NCBI GenBank assembly: GCA_914767715.1
Contig: OU612074.1
Location: 13,254,062-13,318,061 of the forward strand
Direction of reading: 5' to 3'
DNA length: 64,000 bases
Origin: Membranipora membranacea
Lineage: Eukaryota > Bryozoa > Gymnolaemata > Cheilostomatida > Membraniporidae
Positions 61,301 through 64,000 of the stretch are shown here, piece after piece. The notes beneath the pieces are model-generated. The model made no database searches. It saw nothing but the letters and a program-made list of their open reading frames with translations, and was not told the DNA's origin. The position numbers and the translations under genes are program-made. Each line of letters begins with the position of its first letter. Within the stretch, counting starts at the first letter, position 1.

Positions 61301-64000
61301 GTTCCATTATAATATTGATTGTGTCATTTGTACTGCGCGTCCATCTCATGCCAAATTTATAGGTGTTTGGCAGTTGTCACTTTTAGGTTTTTTCTAGATA
61401 ATCATCATATTCTCGCATCGCATGTTTTATGATAAACTTTTAATTATTTTATTTATTTCATCAACTAAAGTTTTCGATTTTAGTATTTTATCACATGTAC
61501 AATACTTGGAAATCAATATTTCTGAACAATGATTTCTAAACGTTTTATAAACAAACTTCATTATTATTATTATTGAAGCTTTAATTACCAATGAATATAA
61601 GTTGTGACGCAAGGGACTAAAAATTAGAAGTATCACATTTGAAAAGAATAATTCTGCAGAAAATGTGTTTTTGCGGAGTTAACACTACCAATGAGCACAA
61701 GCAGGCTCAATCCCATCATAAAAAACATGTTTGAATAGTTTCTGTTCTCCACTCGAAATCAAATGTGAATCCAAACAGAAAAAGTGGAGTGCTTGACCAA
61801 GGAGTTAGACAACTCCTTGGCATGACACTATTATAGTCACTCATTTTGTTATATTACTAAGTTAAATTTACACAAGTTTTGTTAGTTTTCAGTCCCGCGG
61901 GTAACAAAATAATTTTACATTTGCCAATAATTCCAAATTTTGTGGCAAAGGTTCTGTAAAACAAGTTCTTTGCTGTGTATTACAGCTTAGATGCTTGTGC
62001 TATCTGAATGATTATTGTCAGATTTTCCATAGTAAATTGAGCGTAATTTTCCCCTGTGCATTTCAAGCGGTTTCAAGTTCCGTTTCATATCTATTTAAGA
62101 AAAACAAAAACTCTGCCTAGTAACACAACATTTTGACGAAATGGTTCTGAAATTGGCTTTCATACCTTTGAGTAGGTATACAAATTTTGAGATTTAAAAA
62201 ACTTATCCATATCCTCATTATCATACATTAAATTTACAATATGAAATTTGTCACAAACCCCTATAAAATGACTTTGCTGAATACTATGGCCATGGCCTAA
62301 CCGTGAAAGTTCATTTTGGGTGAACAGATTTTTTCTTTTTGTATAGTCTCATCAAGTCATTAGTAGCACGAGTCTCTAGGGCAGCGATGAGTCAAGACTT
62401 AGCTTTAAAAAAAAGTTGGTAGTAATCCAGAGTAATTGTCATATTATTCTAAAGAATAGTTGGGAAATATTTGTTACAAGTCACTATAGCTCTCAGTTTG
62501 TGGACCCCAACAAACCCCAGATAACATCGAAATTGAACGAAGAAACTTTATGACTTGCAGCTGAGCCAACTCCTACTCTCAACGAGCAACTCGCAGCTGT
62601 AATACAACTAAAAAAAATACAGTGTGGCTTGATCTCCTTTGGTGACATATATTGGCATTATGGCAATGGTATTTTGGGATATGGTATGTTGTCCCAAATG
62701 GTATTATGTCCAATCTGACTTCATATCCACTGGTATTTTGACACTGCTGGCGTTTTGTACAACTGGTATTTTGGCATTGGTATAGTGCTCAGTGGTGTTA
62801 TCACCTATGGCATTATAGCCATGGGATTATAGCAATGGCATTATGTCACTGGCATTTTGTCCCAATGGCATATTGATCATGGCATTTTGACAGGGAATCA
62901 AAGAATCTGTATCTTCATGGATGCAATGGTACATCTTAATTCACTTGGTAGTGAAAAGCAATCATGCTAACAAACTCTGCCCACCTACTTAATGAACATA
63001 ATAAGTGGCGGTAGTAGTAGGTTCAACTACTTCTGGGACCTCAAACTATCCCTCGCTGAGAACCCTTAGATACATTTATTCCTTGGTACCTTGTGGTGAA
63101 AGATAAAAGTCCAACTTACTCTCTGAATATGTTAGTGTAAGGATTCGTTAAATGTTCAGCATGAGCTGTAGCCGAGTTGTTCAATACTTGAGTGCCTTCA
63201 GGGTCCCTAAAACACAAAGCATTGATCGATACATTTTTGTCATCAATAGTTCTATGGTTATGATAAGCTTGTTGACTGGATATCCTGTTGTTGTTGGGGC
63301 TGTGAAAAAAAAATGTTGGCAAAATAAAATATTGTTCTAATTTTATAACCATGCATATTGTCTAGCAATATTCTACAGTAAAGCCTAGGAGTCTACAGTA
63401 AAGCCTGTCTGTCCTAATCGTTTATTATCATTCATATATGCACAACAATGGAATCTAGCTCACATCACACTGAGAAGGTGGACACTGTCTACCATCTTGT
63501 TATGATGTGAGCTAGACTGGTCCTGACCGAGATCAAGTTTGTTCTAGTTTGCATGAATTCGGAAATCCTCCCCCTCGATCCGGCCTCTACTGATAGGCCG
63601 CATGCAATAGTGTTCGCCAGTCAGATATATTTCATTGCAGGTGATTTTTTTTATTTGAGCAACACCGACCTTCTCATTGATAGAATCGCTTGGACTTCTG
63701 CATCCTGTTCTAGTAGTTTTGATAAATGTGCTGCTCCTTGTTGGTTGAAACTATGTCTGATTTCATCATAAAATTTGTGAGGATATTCACAAACTGCAAT
63801 TACATCTTTGAAGGAGGTCATCCCTGTGATCTGTGAATCTGTGATACAATTAATATATCATTATCAGTTCATCACTTGAATGTAATGGGAGATAAGGTAA
63901 CGCAAAAAAAAAGCAGCAGCCGCATTCCAATAACAACATTTTAATAATAAGTACTCACTGTTTGGTCATGATGTAATATATATACCAGATCATAAACAGT
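58383..64000 (-). CDS. Unrecognised gene, 3' part (runs off the right edge)
   Basis: Five minus-strand exons agree in phase: 63959-64000 (continuing beyond the window), 63670-63830, 63120-63206, 58772-59584, 58383-58524. The first part looks folded and helical (YDLVYILHHDQ; MTSFKDVIAVCEYPHKFYDE; GAAHLSKLLEQDAEVQAIL), then ATAHAEHLTNPYTNIFRD. It is followed by a Lys-rich patch (IPKKNKSKEKKK) and a long acidic Ser/Thr-rich disordered region in the 813-bp exon. The end is basic (RKTSRQLRGKTPDDSQRKK ... NLNKS). About 415 residues are visible. I do not recognise the family. A basic tail after an acidic linker suits a nuclear or chromatin protein, but that is only a guess. A 3.5-kb intron (59585-63119) hosts two transposons. 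An ATG in exon 63670-63830 could be an internal start, but the upstream exon fits in phase. Confidence 0.7.
59836..59956. mobile_element. Foldback MITE, family F1, copy 3 (best preserved)
   Basis: Starts TAGACCAAGTTTGGTCC, ends GGATTGAACTTGTTCTA, and the inner arms pair almost perfectly (CATTCAGAGTTGCTCCCTCC with GGAGGGAGCAACTCTGAATG). The 9-base GCCCTGATC is repeated on both sides (59827-59835 and 59957-59965), giving a 121-bp element with a 9-bp target duplication. The transcript would fold into a hairpin of over 50 base pairs. Confidence 0.92.
60094..62899. mobile_element. 2.8-kb long-TIR DNA element with 9-bp target duplication
   Basis: The left terminus (60094-60360) and right terminus (about 62640-62899) are inverted repeats of about 260 bases. 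Both are built of many short motifs, ccataatgcca and aaaataccagt on the left and their complements on the right. AAAGAATCT flanks both ends exactly (60085-60093 and 62900-62908). Long inverted repeats with a 9-bp duplication are the hallmark of Mutator-like elements. The interior has no recognisable transposase; instead it holds a broken non-LTR reverse transcriptase on the minus strand. A 32-base motif (gtggacataaagccagatgtgtcaaattacca type) is tandemly repeated within the left end only. Confidence 0.85.
60560..61350 (-). pseudogene. Non-LTR retrotransposon reverse transcriptase relic
   Basis: Reading the minus strand, RT landmarks appear in order but in different frames: FLNLSKAFDTINHGIL (palm motif containing the first catalytic Asp region, 61090-61345), APQGSVLGPAL (about 61050-61085), FADNTNIF (about 60980, where the usual FADD reads FADN) and a later LKFWGDACDSQIQLYKKML (about 60650-60720). 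These fit the CR1/Jockey-type family. Stops and shifts interrupt it, and a catalytic Asp is replaced, so it is dead. It sits wholly inside the 60094-62899 element. Confidence 0.8.
63455..63514. mobile_element. 60-bp foldback hairpin
   Basis: TAGCTCACATCA pairs perfectly with TGATGTGAGCTA, and an inner GAAGGTGGAC/GTCTACCATC pairing continues the stem. The ends are again TAG and CTA. No matching target duplication was found. It is 14 bases left of a partial F1 foldback. Confidence 0.65.
63528..63578. mobile_element. Partial foldback MITE, family F1, copy 4
   Basis: GATCAAGTTTGTTCTAGTTT followed by GCATGAATTCGGA and a CTCCCCCTC segment aligns with the left arm of the other F1 copies. The right arm is missing or too diverged to see. 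Confidence 0.6.

Larger units (their letters stand above)
59585..63119 (-). other. Long intron filled mainly with transposons
   Basis: Lies between the fourth and third visible exons of the unrecognised gene. The foldback at 59836-59956 and the 2.8-kb element at 60094-62899 account for most of it. The remainder is short unique sequence. Confidence 0.8.

Overview
The window is nuclear DNA from an animal. It is AT-rich, has no bacterial-type gene organisation, and carries two long genes split into dozens of small exons with GT/AG junctions, plus many short tandem arrays and foldback DNA transposons. Both recognisable genes belong to animal families. The compact introns, tRNA-derived repeat heads and abundant MITE-like hairpins point to an invertebrate. 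A sponge or another early-branching lineage is possible, but the sequence does not settle it.

Layout. Positions 1-2009 hold a 43-bp minisatellite and sequence downstream of a minus-strand gene. Positions 2010-35277 (minus) are one long gene whose reconstructed product matches the AFAP1 family of actin-associated adaptors: a short conserved N-terminal helix, a tyrosine motif, two PH domains and a C-terminal coiled coil, with a disordered insert of roughly 900 residues between PH2 and the coil. I traced 25 exons whose reading phases agree at every junction. The 3'-terminal exon at 2010-2768 is linked less securely. Positions 35278-38232 separate this gene from a divergent neighbour. Positions 38233-58013 (plus) encode the nucleoporin ELYS (AHCTF1/MEL-28) in 35 phase-consistent coding exons giving about 2245 residues, close to the vertebrate length. 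It has an N-terminal beta-propeller, a helical ELYS domain and a long disordered tail with AT-hooks. Positions 58383-64000 (minus) are the 3' part of a third, unrecognised gene that runs off the right edge and converges tail-to-tail on ELYS.

Mobile and repetitive DNA sits almost entirely in introns. I could define several elements with their target-site duplications (TSDs): a hAT-type element (34160-35054, 8-bp TSD); a 2.8-kb element with long terminal inverted repeats and a 9-bp TSD (60094-62899) that carries a broken non-LTR reverse transcriptase; a 115-bp near-perfect palindrome (25674-25788, 9-bp TSD); and a foldback family with four copies in this window, one with a perfect 9-bp TSD. The two small foldback types share 5'-TAG...CTA-3' ends and 9-bp duplications, which suggests one mobilising system. 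Minisatellites with 12-, 24-, 43- and 44-bp units lie in introns; the 44-bp array runs directly into a splice acceptor.

The three genes have no evident shared pathway: a cytoskeletal adaptor, a nuclear pore/chromatin assembly factor and an unknown protein. Their arrangement is divergent, then convergent.
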